Assembly: GCF_001424195.1 (NCBI RefSeq) | Contig: NZ_LMOO01000007.1 | Location: forward strand, 124,313-188,312 | Length of the DNA: 64,000 bases | Direction: 5' to 3' | From: Cellulomonas sp. Leaf334 | GTDB lineage: Bacteria > Actinomycetota > Actinomycetes > Actinomycetales > Cellulomonadaceae | Shown: positions 46,326-54,602 of the stretch, one piece after another | How the letters are laid out: every line of letters begins with the position of its first letter | Position numbering within the stretch: position 1 is the first letter of the stretch | Translations under genes and position numbers: made by a program | Notes under the pieces: model-generated | Told to the model about the DNA's origin: nothing | Databases searched by the model: none | What the model saw: only the letters and a program-made list of their open reading frames with translations

Positions 46326-46345
46326 TGGAGGTGGCGGGAATCGAA
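46326..46345 (-). other. tRNA/tmRNA 3'-end-like sequence (candidate attachment site remnant)
   Basis: On the minus strand the 20 bases read TTCGATTCCCGCCACCTCCA, exactly the T-loop, 3' T-stem and acceptor end expected of a tRNA or tmRNA. The upstream half of the T-stem (GCGGG) is missing, since the preceding bases are TAACGCA, and no tRNA body can be folded. Similarity starts inside the T-arm, which is what an integrase attachment core left by an element that targets a tRNA/tmRNA gene looks like. Confidence 0.5.
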
Positions 46346-46441
46346 TGCGTTAGGAGCCGTCTGAAACCGTTGGCCCGGGGCTGCCGCCTGCAGGTTTGCT
46401 CTCGACCGGTTGTGGCGAATCTCGTCCATTCGGGCTCCCCC

Positions 46442-46456
46442 GTTGACAGAGTCAAC
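46442..46456. promoter_or_regulatory. Palindrome GTTGAC-AGA-GTCAAC
   Basis: Perfect 6-base arms flank a 3-base centre in the gene-free part of the island. It looks like a small repressor operator, but no gene start is close by, so it may be a relic. Confidence 0.3.
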
Positions 46457-46537
46457 ACGGCCTTCTGCCGCCGGTTTGGAGCTGCCGAAAAGCGTTTCGG
46501 AAGACCGAACTTCTGTCGCCAGCGACACTTGCACGAA

Positions 46538-46558
46538 ATCCCGGAGTAGTGATCCGGT
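46538..46558 (+). repeat. Left copy of 21-bp direct repeat
   Basis: The sequence is ATCCCGGAGTAGTGATCCGG followed by T. It is identical to 49827-49847, 3,289 bases to the right. CGCCT follows within a few bases in both copies. Confidence 0.75.
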
Positions 46559-47273
46559 ACCGCCTTCAGGCCCTTGCCACGGCTTCGGCAGACCCCCAGT
46601 TCCTAAGGAAGACCAGCGTGAACCGCGCCGATCGACCGACTGAGTCGGCACCCCTCGATTCGGCGCTGAGACGTCCCGAGAGTCCACGCCGGTCGGGCAC
46701 AACGGGCGCACCATCGCGCTTGTGTCTGGCGTGCATCGCGTCCGAAGCGGTCGCCGTCGCCTCGCCGATCTGGATGCATGTGGCGATGTCCGCCTGGCCC
46801 ATCCCCACCAACCCCGGCGAAGAGATCGGACACGCTCGCGATCCTCGCCGCGGGCGTCGTGCACGCCGACGGCGGCCCGCTGGTCGCCGTGGTGATCGCA
46901 CGGGGACCCCGGGTCCGGGTCTGTTCGCCGTACTGGCCCTTCTGAGCTTGTCAGCGCCCTCGGATCGCGGATGTCGGAGCCCCGGCTCGGGAACCCTGCC
47001 ACCACGAGCCTTACACCCGGTGGAGGTCGTCGGACGCTGGCATCTGAAGGTGTTAACGCCGACGGAACATATTGAACGCGCGTCCGATAACCGACCTAGC
47101 CGTGAGCACCGCGACACACGGTCACCCCCGGGTATACGCTTCTCTATCCGATCGCGCAGACACGCCATGCGAAACCGTCGTCTTCGTGCGCCCTAAGGCG
47201 TCGCTCGCGCGAAGGATTCACGGGCGGGCGGCACGCCGCCGCTTCGCGGTCCCGCACCCATCGAGGAGACAAC

Positions 47274-48026
47274 ATGCCCGTCTTTTCAGGGAAGGTCGAC
47301 GTCGTCCGGACTCCACAACCGAACGAGGTGTTTGATCCGGAGATCGGTGGTGGGGTTTCGGCCCTAATACGACTTGATGGCGACACCGCGGATATCGTCG
47401 CGGGTGGAAATGGTGTGGACGGTGATGTCAAACTTCGGTCAGGCGCGAGCGACATTACCGTTCACCTAGATGGAAACAGTGCAACGCTTTTCATTGGTGG
47501 AAGCGGCAGATCAGGCGACATCTTCGTATTTCGAGCCTCAGGTGACGACATAAACGACGTCCAGCAGGCCAGCATTCACATCGATGGCGACGCCGGCGAC
47601 ATCAAACTCTTCAATGCCGACTTCGCGGAGGAATTCGCTTTCGATAACAACGAATGTGGACCGGGAACTGTCATGATCCTGGACGAGGATCCCGGACGGT
47701 TGACAATGAGCAGACTTGCGTACGACCGGCGAGTCGCTGGAGTGGTCTCCGGCGCCTCCGATCTCGCCCCCGCGATCGTTCTCGATCATCGGGGCGACGC
47801 CAAAATGGATCGTGCAGCCGTTGCCATGGCCGGCAAGGTCTACTGCAAGGTAGACGCGGACGTCTCGCCCGTACAAATCGGCGATCTGCTCACTTCGTCT
47901 AGCACGCCGGGCCATGCGATGGCCGCGCTCGACTATTCGCGGGCTTTTGGCTCCGTGATCGGTAAAGCGCTAGAACCACTGCCCGAGGGTCGTGGCCTGG
48001 TGCAAATTCTCGTAGCACTCCAGTAG
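47274..48026 (+). CDS. Beta-repeat protein of unknown function
   Basis: About 100 N-terminal residues of this 250-residue protein consist of short Gly/Asp-rich beta repeats (IRLDGDTADIVAGGNGVDGD, VHLDGNSATLFIGGSGRSGD, IHIDGDAGDIKLFNADFAEE), likely a beta-helix or stacked beta fold. The C-terminal part (about 125-250) contains GTVMILDEDPGRL, YDRRVAGVVSGASD, and GDLLTSSSTPGHAMAA, ending in GRGLVQILVALQ. I recall this as a widespread conserved module of unknown role. GGAG precedes the ATG. Its stop is 13 bases before the protease gene, so the two are probably co-expressed. Its composition is atypical for this genome. Confidence 0.75.
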   Translation: MPVFSGKVDVVRTPQPNEVFDPEIGGGVSALIRLDGDTADIVAGGNGVDGDVKLRSGASDITVHLDGNSATLFIGGSGRSGDIFVFRASGDDINDVQQASIHIDGDAGDIKLFNADFAEEFAFDNNECGPGTVMILDEDPGRLTMSRLAYDRRVAGVVSGASDLAPAIVLDHRGDAKMDRAAVAMAGKVYCKVDADVSPVQIGDLLTSSSTPGHAMAALDYSRAFGSVIGKALEPLPEGRGLVQILVALQ

Positions 48027-48039
48027 ATCCGGCCACATC

Positions 48040-49788
48040 ATGTCGGAGGATCGCGAGACGCCAAGATTGGATGGGATTCGTCGCGTCAAGCAGTACGTCG
48101 AGGATGACCTCCTCTCGATCCCCGGAATCACGGGCGTCAGCGTCGGCTACAAATACGTCAATAACCGCAAGACCGAGCAAATAGCTATCCGAGTCTACGT
48201 TGAGCAAAAGAGGGACGTTCCGGAATCCGAGAGGATCCCTTCGTCCTTCGACGTGGTGCCGACCGACGTGATAGAACGGCGGTTTCTTCCACTATCGCTA
48301 GCAGAAGCTGCGCCCATGCTTTTCGCAGCGGAGGACGTGAATCGCTACGAACCTCTTACGGGCGGAATCAGCATCGGCCCTTGCCGCGATCCACTCGCCG
48401 GAACCCTCGGGATGATCGTCTCGGATGTAGCGACTGGCCAAGCCATGGCTCTCAGCAACTTCCACGTGCTCGCCGTGGACAACGGCTTCACAGTTGGCGA
48501 CAATATCGTCCAACCCGCGCTCGCCGACAATGGAGTGTGTCCTCAAGACGTCGTTGCGGTTCTTAGCCGTGCCATCCTTGATAATGGTATGGATGCGGCG
48601 GTAGCGAGCATCGCGGGTCGCTCACACGAATGCCGAATTGAAGGCCTGGGTGCGGTCACCGAAACACGTGATGCCATGTTAGGAATGGCAGTGCGCAAAC
48701 GAGGACGCTCCACCCGCCTCACCACTGGAGAGATTGACTCGATCGACGCAACTTTCGTCATACCCTACGTGAACGTCGGCGAGGTAACGCTCAGCAACCA
48801 GATCGAGGTGGCGGCCGACACTCCGAGAATAGTCGTTGATCCCGGATATTTCATTGCTGCGGAGTGGACAACGGCGCCTGTGACTATCTCCGGCGAGGTA
48901 ACTGTCGTGCGGAGTACCAATGGGCCCGCACCCGGTGTCACCGTCACGGGGCCAACGGGCTCGATCTTCCACCAGACGATATCTACCAACAATACGACCT
49001 ACACCGTGTTCGGCGACCCGCCCGCGGTGCTCGTCCGTGAGACCCAAACCACACCAGGGCCAATCAACACGAGCGTAACTGTTGTGAACTTGTCGACCTC
49101 CCCACCCTCCGAACAGCTCGTGCTCATGGGTTACGCAAGCAACAGTGCCGTTCCTCCGCCCACTGTACAGTTTAGTCAGGGCACCGGCTCAGCCTTTTTG
49201 ATCTATAGCTCTAATGGGACCGAAGTGCAACATCTGGCCATTTGCAGAAGCCGTGATGGCCGAGTCCTTTGCGCTGGACCATCTTCGTTCGTTCCCAACA
49301 CGGAGATCCGGGCGGAAGCCACAGCTGACAGTCTGCGAATCCATTACTCGCTGAACGCAGGACCAACCGTGTGCTCGACGCTTCCCGGGCTCTCTACCGA
49401 ACCATTTTCACTTCCAGGAGACTCCGGGTCCGTCATCGTAGATGCGAACAATTCGGCGATCGGTCTCCTGTTCGGCGGGAGCATCGCGGTAGTGGATCCG
49501 TCTGGTGAGACTCTTAGCCCCGAGGGCGTGTTTGCTGCGGCGACGCCGATCGACATTGTGCTTGCAGCGCTCGGCGTCCGCCTATGCACGTCGGGCGGTG
49601 GATCCGGTGGCGGCATCGGCGGCGGCGCGGTCCCCGAGTGGACCCGTCTCAGTGTTCGGGCGCTCGCGGCTAGGTGTTTAGGTAGTCGGCCCCCGATCTC
49701 GCTCCGGAGGGACATCTTTCGGTCGTCCGAAGCCCCAGTTCTCTCCCTGCGCTCGCGTCTGGTCCAGATCAATCGTCAGTGCCGCTGA
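48040..49788 (+). CDS. Trypsin-like serine protease with a large insertion
   Basis: The N-terminal region of this 582-residue protein (ITGVSVGYKYVNNRKTEQIA, then VPTDVIERRF) is the lead-in found in Nal1-like bacterial chymotrypsin-fold proteins. The catalytic triad is readable: His142 in ALSNFHVLAVD, Asp185 in NGMDAAVAS, and Ser462 in LPGDSGSVIVD. Between Asp and Ser lies about 275 residues, much longer than usual, including a beta-rich block with VTISGEVTVVRSTN and Thr/Ser/Pro-rich stretches. After a Gly-rich linker (SGGGSGGGIGGG) comes a 55-residue basic tail. There is no signal peptide, so it may act in the cytoplasm or be exported by another route. GC and codon use are atypical. Confidence 0.83.
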   Translation: MSEDRETPRLDGIRRVKQYVEDDLLSIPGITGVSVGYKYVNNRKTEQIAIRVYVEQKRDVPESERIPSSFDVVPTDVIERRFLPLSLAEAAPMLFAAEDVNRYEPLTGGISIGPCRDPLAGTLGMIVSDVATGQAMALSNFHVLAVDNGFTVGDNIVQPALADNGVCPQDVVAVLSRAILDNGMDAAVASIAGRSHECRIEGLGAVTETRDAMLGMAVRKRGRSTRLTTGEIDSIDATFVIPYVNVGEVTLSNQIEVAADTPRIVVDPGYFIAAEWTTAPVTISGEVTVVRSTNGPAPGVTVTGPTGSIFHQTISTNNTTYTVFGDPPAVLVRETQTTPGPINTSVTVVNLSTSPPSEQLVLMGYASNSAVPPPTVQFSQGTGSAFLIYSSNGTEVQHLAICRSRDGRVLCAGPSSFVPNTEIRAEATADSLRIHYSLNAGPTVCSTLPGLSTEPFSLPGDSGSVIVDANNSAIGLLFGGSIAVVDPSGETLSPEGVFAAATPIDIVLAALGVRLCTSGGGSGGGIGGGAVPEWTRLSVRALAARCLGSRPPISLRRDIFRSSEAPVLSLRSRLVQINRQCR

Positions 49789-50097
49789 TGCCACAGAGGA
49801 TTCCGTTGGCGGAGTTTCTTCACAAGATCCCGGAGTAGTGATCCGGTCGCGCCTACGGACGCCGACGGGCCAAGCCGGTCAGGGCGACCCCGTGATGACG
49901 TACACACCGCGGGTTCCCCGCCTATTCTCCGAGAATACGCGCAGGTCCTCGAGCGCACCCCTGACCGGCGAATCGACCCTGACGACCGAGCGTGAAGACT
50001 CGACGACGCCGGTACGCCCGGGCGGCGGCGGGGCGTGGAATTGACGCGGCCGGGACGTCACTGCGACGCTGTTGCCGGAATGGGACTCCCGCGTCAG
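49789..50097. other. Gap at the right edge of the atypical segment
   Basis: This gap holds the right direct-repeat copy (49827-49847), and a palindrome TATTCTC-C-GAGAATA at 49923-49937. I see no supported gene. It separates the protease gene from the convergent gene ending at 50098. Confidence 0.45.
49827..49847 (+). repeat. Right copy of 21-bp direct repeat
   Basis: Identical to 46538-46558 and in the same orientation, 39 bases after the protease stop codon. Outside the 21 bases the flanks are only loosely similar. Confidence 0.75.
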
Positions 50098-50643
50098 CTA
50101 CTCGACGGACCCTGGCACGTAATCCATGGTGAGCCCGGTGTCCGCCCACGACAGGCGGGCAGTTTCCCAGTCTGGTTCCGGTGCGACGGACCACCACGAG
50201 ATGCGGCTGTTGTAGGCCCAACGACCCGTGGCGGGACCGTCGTGGAACAGGACGTTGCCCCACTTTGACAGGTCACCGAGCGTACGAGCGATGAACGCAG
50301 AGACCGTGTAACGGCTCGCGGCGATCGCGGTGTGGCTGTATCGCGCAACGAGCATCGCGAAGTCGTCGGGACGTGCGTGAGCGTAAGCGTGCTCGACGAC
50401 TCCGAACTCGACCCAGCGGCTACCGAACTGGGAGATCAACGCGGGCAACTCGACGTGCAGGCCGAGTTCAGCTCCGAGCCCGCTCATGCCGTCGAGTTCG
50501 GGCGGAGCTGGCACGACAACCCAGATGTGTAGCCCCGGTGTCGGGTGCCCTCGCGTGCGGTCGCACGTGAACGACAAAGTGCCATCGCTGCCGACCGGGA
50601 CTCCCACGATGCCCTCGTCGGCGTGGAACGGGCAGACCTGCAT
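50098..50643 (-). CDS. Hypothetical protein with N-terminal zinc-knuckle-like motif
   Basis: The 181-residue protein begins MQVCPFHADEGIVGVPVG, then LSFTCDRTRGHP, a C-H...C...H pattern that could bind zinc. The rest is a mixed alpha/beta domain with two aromatic clusters (SKWGNVLFHDGPATGRWAYN, RISWWSVAPEPDW). I do not recognise the family. It is divergent from the GHKL ATPase operon (115-base gap) and may share its regulation. The ATG at 50643 is preferred over a GTG two codons upstream. Confidence 0.7.
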   Translation of the reverse strand: MQVCPFHADEGIVGVPVGSDGTLSFTCDRTRGHPTPGLHIWVVVPAPPELDGMSGLGAELGLHVELPALISQFGSRWVEFGVVEHAYAHARPDDFAMLVARYSHTAIAASRYTVSAFIARTLGDLSKWGNVLFHDGPATGRWAYNSRISWWSVAPEPDWETARLSWADTGLTMDYVPGSVE

Positions 50644-50758
50644 GCTCACACCATAGGGAAGAACAGAGAGCGGGGTAACCTGGGCAACAACCCCGAGACT
50701 CTTGCGCACTGTGGAATCCTGACCCAGGACCTCGACGACGAAGGGTGCTGGAGCGCTG

Positions 50759-52690
50759 ATGCGGTGGCAGTGGGGGAAACAAGGCCGGGCCTACGCGAAC
50801 TACGGGAACGCGAATCAATGGACCGTGAGCGCAGGGCTCGGATCACTCGCCCGCGAAGCCACCCAGAACTCCAACGACGCTCGGCGGCCGGATGAAGACG
50901 CCGAACTCGTCTACTCGTTCATCCGGCTGACGGGTGATGCCCGGCGGGAGTTCGAGCACGCGGCGAACTGGGACGAGCTCGACCGTCACCTCGACAGCAT
51001 GGGGCAGTCGGCGGATGCCGCGATCTCGGCGGGTCAGATTGCGGCGGGCCGTACCGCAGTTCGGGACCGCGACGATTTGGTTCTCCTCCGCGTCGCCGAC
51101 TACGGCTGCCGCGGGCTGACGGGGCCGGAATTCGAGGACCAGGCCCTCGGGCCCGAGGAGTTCGGCAACTTCATCAAGCTCTGCCGAATGGACCTCTATA
51201 GCGGAAAGGCCGAGGCCGCGGGCGGCAGTTTCGGCCTCGGCAAGGCAGTCTATTGGAGGTTCTCTGCCCTTCAGACTGTCTTGTTCAACTCCACGTTGGC
51301 GGCGACCGAAGCCGTCGATGGACGCTTCACCACACGACTTTTCGGCGTGCAACAGGGTGTGGTGCACACAGTCGACGGTGTGCGGTACCAGGGGCGCGGT
51401 TACTTTGGGGTCGAGCCGGCGACGCCTGATGCCGGGGAGGACGTCTTCTCAAGTTGGGGAAACACCGAGCTCGCGAGGCAACTGCGCCTCGAGCGCCAGG
51501 ACGAGCGACCTGGGACGTCGGCGCTTCTGCTCGGCTTCTATGATCCGGACGGAGAACCGGACGAGGACGCCGACACCCGGATGGTTCGTTACGTGGACCA
51601 CCTGCGCCAGGGCGTGGAAGAGAACTTCTGGCCGCTGCTCACCCGCGGTCGCCTCACCGTCCGGATCGAGGCCTTCGACAACGACACATTGATCGGGTCA
51701 AAGATCATCGACCCCGAAGAGACGTACTCCGAGCTGTCACGAGCGCTGTCGAGGTATGACGCCGGCGATGTCGACGAAGCTCTCGAGAAGGTCGGGGATG
51801 TCGTAGTACGAAACGTCCCGATTGAGATCTCGAGCCGTAAGGACGGCCACGACGCATTCACTCACACGGCGAAGCTCGTGGTGACCCTCTCCGACGAATC
51901 GCCGGACTCGCTCGAGGACCAGGTGTGCCTGCTTCGACGCTCCGAGATGGTCGTCGAGACCATCGAAAGGAAATACGAGGGGCACAGGTATCACGCGTTT
52001 CTCCTAGCGGGAGCGGCGGTCACGAAGGACGCCCCAACGTCGAATCAGATGCATGCCGACGACTTCCTCCGTTTCGCCGAGCCGCCCGCGCACGACCAGT
52101 GGATCCCCCGGTCAGGACGAGCCCAGGCGTCGCAGGTGAATGTCAGTACCCGGTACTTCCAACCGTGGCGGAAGAACCTGACGGACATCCCAGAGATCAT
52201 CCGCAAGGAGCTCCGCGCATTGTTCGGCCCTCCGCCGGTAGAGGCGGATCAGCCACCCGAGTCAGTGGTGCGCAACCTGCGTTTCTTCCGTGGAGAGCCC
52301 GGCTCGGGCGGGACGGGCGCCGCTTCGCAGGGGCGCCCGAAGATCCAGATCCGCTCGGGAGAGGTCGTCGACGGCCGGTGGAATCTTACGTTCGCTGTCA
52401 GCGCGCCGAACCGCGAAGCGGGGTGGTCGGTGCGACCCGTGCTCGTGGCTCTGGGCGCCGACGGCTCGCGCACCGAGATTCCCTGGCATGGCGACCTGGC
52501 GATCTTCGACGGCGGACGGATCGTCGACGAGTGCGTCCAGCTCGACTCCGTCCCCAGGAAGCGTCGCCTGAGCGCAGTGGTCAGTGCGCGCGGGGGGACG
52601 ATGCCTCTCCGTGCGAGTGAGGCGGTCGTCGACGTGATCGTCAAGGACGTCCGGACGGCGCAGGGAGACGTAGCGGAGGTCGACGCATGA
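50759..52690 (+). CDS. GHKL-type (Hsp90/MutL/MORC-like) ATPase
   Basis: The 643-residue protein has the Bergerat ATP-binding fold at its N terminus: the N-box Glu33/Asn37 in AREATQNSNDAR, the G1 box in VADYGCRGLTG (Asp114, Gly116, Gly119), and the G2 box in GGSFGLGKAVYW (155-166). The long C-terminal part (from about 400) is beta-rich with no domain I can name, ending in VSARGGTMPLRASEAVVDVI. Such stand-alone GHKL ATPases, including the paraMORC group, occur in restriction-like and defence operons. Its stop overlaps the next gene by 4 bases. It is probably the nucleotide-driven clamp of a three-protein defence module (inference). Confidence 0.8.
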   Translation: MRWQWGKQGRAYANYGNANQWTVSAGLGSLAREATQNSNDARRPDEDAELVYSFIRLTGDARREFEHAANWDELDRHLDSMGQSADAAISAGQIAAGRTAVRDRDDLVLLRVADYGCRGLTGPEFEDQALGPEEFGNFIKLCRMDLYSGKAEAAGGSFGLGKAVYWRFSALQTVLFNSTLAATEAVDGRFTTRLFGVQQGVVHTVDGVRYQGRGYFGVEPATPDAGEDVFSSWGNTELARQLRLERQDERPGTSALLLGFYDPDGEPDEDADTRMVRYVDHLRQGVEENFWPLLTRGRLTVRIEAFDNDTLIGSKIIDPEETYSELSRALSRYDAGDVDEALEKVGDVVVRNVPIEISSRKDGHDAFTHTAKLVVTLSDESPDSLEDQVCLLRRSEMVVETIERKYEGHRYHAFLLAGAAVTKDAPTSNQMHADDFLRFAEPPAHDQWIPRSGRAQASQVNVSTRYFQPWRKNLTDIPEIIRKELRALFGPPPVEADQPPESVVRNLRFFRGEPGSGGTGAASQGRPKIQIRSGEVVDGRWNLTFAVSAPNREAGWSVRPVLVALGADGSRTEIPWHGDLAIFDGGRIVDECVQLDSVPRKRRLSAVVSARGGTMPLRASEAVVDVIVKDVRTAQGDVAEVDA

Positions 52691-53625
52691 GCCCGCTGTA
52701 CCCATGGCCGACGTACCCCGAACTCTGGGACCTCGAGATCGAGTCGATCGAGATCGACGGCCACGACTCCATCGCCCTCGCAGACGACGCCGCGTACCGA
52801 GTCGAGCTCGACGGCCGAGAGTGGGCCAGCGCCATCTTCCGCGTCCGGGCGACAACGTCGCATTCGATCGACGGACTCATGCCGACGTCGGGCTACGTCG
52901 TGGCGTCAACCACCCAGAGCGCGTCGCGCTCATCGTTCACCCTCGCCCCCGACGGCTCGGGGTGGGTGGCGATCGTCCATCTCACCAAGGATGCCGTCGC
53001 GGGAAAGTCGATCCTCGAAGCGCACCTCACAGCGCTGATCGGCGATCGGATGCGCGTCATCGCGAGATCCCACACCTGGGAGGTGATCTCCGACGCCGGC
53101 GTCGCTCCGAGGCCGGCGGGTGCTCCGCCGTTCGACTTCACCTGGGTCGACTTCCGCTCACCGGAGGCCCCCAAGATCGCGCGGCTGGATCCCCATGCCT
53201 ACTGCGTCGTTGACCTCACCGACGGTGCGACGGTACTGCTCAACGAAGGCATCGAGGGGTTCAAGGAGATCTTGCATCTCAAGAGCCCCAAGCTCGAGAA
53301 GCGGCGGCTCCAGGGCCTACTCGGCGCCGACGTCGCAAGACAGGCGACAACAGCGATGCTCCGAGCCGCAGTGGATGAGGTGACATCGACTGCGGTCGAG
53401 GGCGACGTCCAGCCGCCCGGGAATCCGCGGCTCGTGGAGGTCCTTGATGCGGTGTCGGACGGCATGGGCTTGAGTACTACTCAAGAACTGCTCGCACGCA
53501 TCGGCGCAGCCACCACGATGGACGAGCGAAACAGGCTATGGGCCGACATGGACACGACCGTCGCACGCCTGACGGGCGTCTCCTCCGCCCTCGCCGCCGC
53601 ATGCAAGGGAGCCATCGATGCCTGA
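52687..53625 (+). CDS. Accessory protein of the GHKL ATPase operon
   Basis: This 312-residue protein opens with LYPWPTYPELWDLEIESIEI. An N-terminal beta-rich half (about 1-150) is followed by a helical half containing FDFTWVDFRSPEAPKIARLD, VLLNEGIEGFKEILHLKSP, and KRRLQGLLGADVARQATTAM. I do not recognise a family. It overlaps both the ATPase gene (4 bases) and the next gene (8 bases), so it is almost certainly made together with them as a complex or pathway partner. Confidence 0.75.
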   Translation: MSPLYPWPTYPELWDLEIESIEIDGHDSIALADDAAYRVELDGREWASAIFRVRATTSHSIDGLMPTSGYVVASTTQSASRSSFTLAPDGSGWVAIVHLTKDAVAGKSILEAHLTALIGDRMRVIARSHTWEVISDAGVAPRPAGAPPFDFTWVDFRSPEAPKIARLDPHAYCVVDLTDGATVLLNEGIEGFKEILHLKSPKLEKRRLQGLLGADVARQATTAMLRAAVDEVTSTAVEGDVQPPGNPRLVEVLDAVSDGMGLSTTQELLARIGAATTMDERNRLWADMDTTVARLTGVSSALAAACKGAIDA

Positions 53626-54511
53626 GGTTCTCGGCACGTACAACCGCGATCTCGCGGCCGACGAACGCACGTACGCCCGTGGGGACCGCTCGCTCGTGCA
53701 CGCGCACGAGTCGGACGTCATTCGCTCTGACCAGACTCGCATCACGCTCGCCCCGCTCGACTCACTCATGCGCACCTTCTGGGACCTCGTGGAACACGAG
53801 TCGTGGCCCGACGCACCGTCGAGCGACCGATGGCTAGCACCCCGTGTGCACGCAGCACTGCGGCTCACACGCCGCGAGGCATCCGATCAGCTCGCATGGC
53901 TGTGGCTCGCGCTCCATTACGACCGGTATGTCACTTGGCGGTGGGGAGAAGACGCACCCGCCAATCGGTGGAAGGGCTCGATCAACAAGCAGGCTTTCGC
54001 GCGCCTGTGGTGGAGTGGAGAACTGTTCCGCCTCGGCCCTGACTACTATCCCGTGGAGCGAGCGCTCGTCAGGCAGGACTTCGTCAACTCTTACCTCCAC
54101 CGCCCGGCAGTTCGAAATCGACCGTTCGCTGCCGAAATCATCGCGCTCACCGACGGCTCACGCACGGACGCGACAGTCCTGTCCCCTGACGAGATCAATC
54201 TTCTCGCCGTCACGGTGAACCTCGCTCTGGCCGGCACACCGCCGGAGGTAGAGATCGGACCGCAGAACGACGACGTACAGACGTACTCGGAGTGGGTCCG
54301 TTCAGGCGCCACGACTGACGACTGGACGACGATGCCGGAGGGGCCGCCTACGCAGGACGTGAACAGCCATCAGCTGTCTGCAGCACGTGCGCTCGTCGAC
54401 CGCTGCTGGTCCTACCGGTCGGACTTAGTGGAAGCGCATGACAGCCGCGCAGCCCAGCGCGCGCGAGACGCCGTGGAGCAGCAAGACGCCGGCCGAGTTT
54501 CAGGGGCGTAA
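53618..54511 (+). CDS. DUF6339-like protein, third gene of the GHKL ATPase operon
   Basis: The 297-residue, mostly helical protein has the aromatic stretch LAWLWLALHYDRYVTWRWG, then INKQAFARLWWSGELFRLG, and ALVRQDFVNSYLHRPAVRNR. This pattern resembles the family I recall as DUF6339, found in bacterial defence-type neighbourhoods; the match is from memory. It starts inside the end of the preceding gene (8-base overlap). The C terminus is charged and probably flexible. Function is unknown. Confidence 0.7.
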   Translation: MPEVLGTYNRDLAADERTYARGDRSLVHAHESDVIRSDQTRITLAPLDSLMRTFWDLVEHESWPDAPSSDRWLAPRVHAALRLTRREASDQLAWLWLALHYDRYVTWRWGEDAPANRWKGSINKQAFARLWWSGELFRLGPDYYPVERALVRQDFVNSYLHRPAVRNRPFAAEIIALTDGSRTDATVLSPDEINLLAVTVNLALAGTPPEVEIGPQNDDVQTYSEWVRSGATTDDWTTMPEGPPTQDVNSHQLSAARALVDRCWSYRSDLVEAHDSRAAQRARDAVEQQDAGRVSGA

Positions 54512-54602
54512 TCGCAGTCCTGGACTGGTCGCAACGATGCGTTGACCGATGTGATCGGCCAACGTCCGTCCTACGTCACCACCCTCCGCGCGCCCACTTT
54601 CG

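Larger units (their letters stand above)
46199..47273. other. Long gene-poor region at the left edge of the atypical island
   Basis: These 1,075 bases carry no ORF I can support. They hold an attachment-site-like tRNA/tmRNA 3' end (46326-46345), a perfect short palindrome (46442-46456), the left copy of the 21-base direct repeat (46538-46558), and possibly decayed coding sequence between about 46566 and 46950. A segment on the minus strand reads like a helix-turn-helix (GQADIATCIQIGEATATASD) but is not embedded in a believable protein. The last ~200 bases are probably the promoter of the gene at 47274. Confidence 0.5.
46538..49847. mobile_element. Atypical low-GC segment bounded by a 21-bp direct repeat
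   Basis: The same 21 bases occur in the same orientation at 46538-46558 and 49827-49847. Between them lie two genes with visibly lower GC and codon use unlike the rest of the window (frequent AAT, ATA, TCT and ACA). No integrase, transposase or inverted terminal repeat is visible, so the segment is either a decayed element or cargo moved by functions supplied elsewhere. Confidence 0.5.

Noticed and set aside
46326..46420. Complete tRNA or tmRNA gene on the minus strand
   Set aside because: Only the T-loop to acceptor part matches. The T-stem cannot pair and no anticodon or D-arm is found upstream, so it was recorded as an attachment-site-like fragment.
46566..47168. 200-aa minus-strand and 215-aa plus-strand open frames in the gene-free region
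   Set aside because: Both are Arg/Pro/Ser-rich without ribosome sites or recognisable folds. A short helix-turn-helix-like piece (GQADIATCIQIGEATATASD) is suggestive of a decayed excisionase or regulator but not enough to call a gene.
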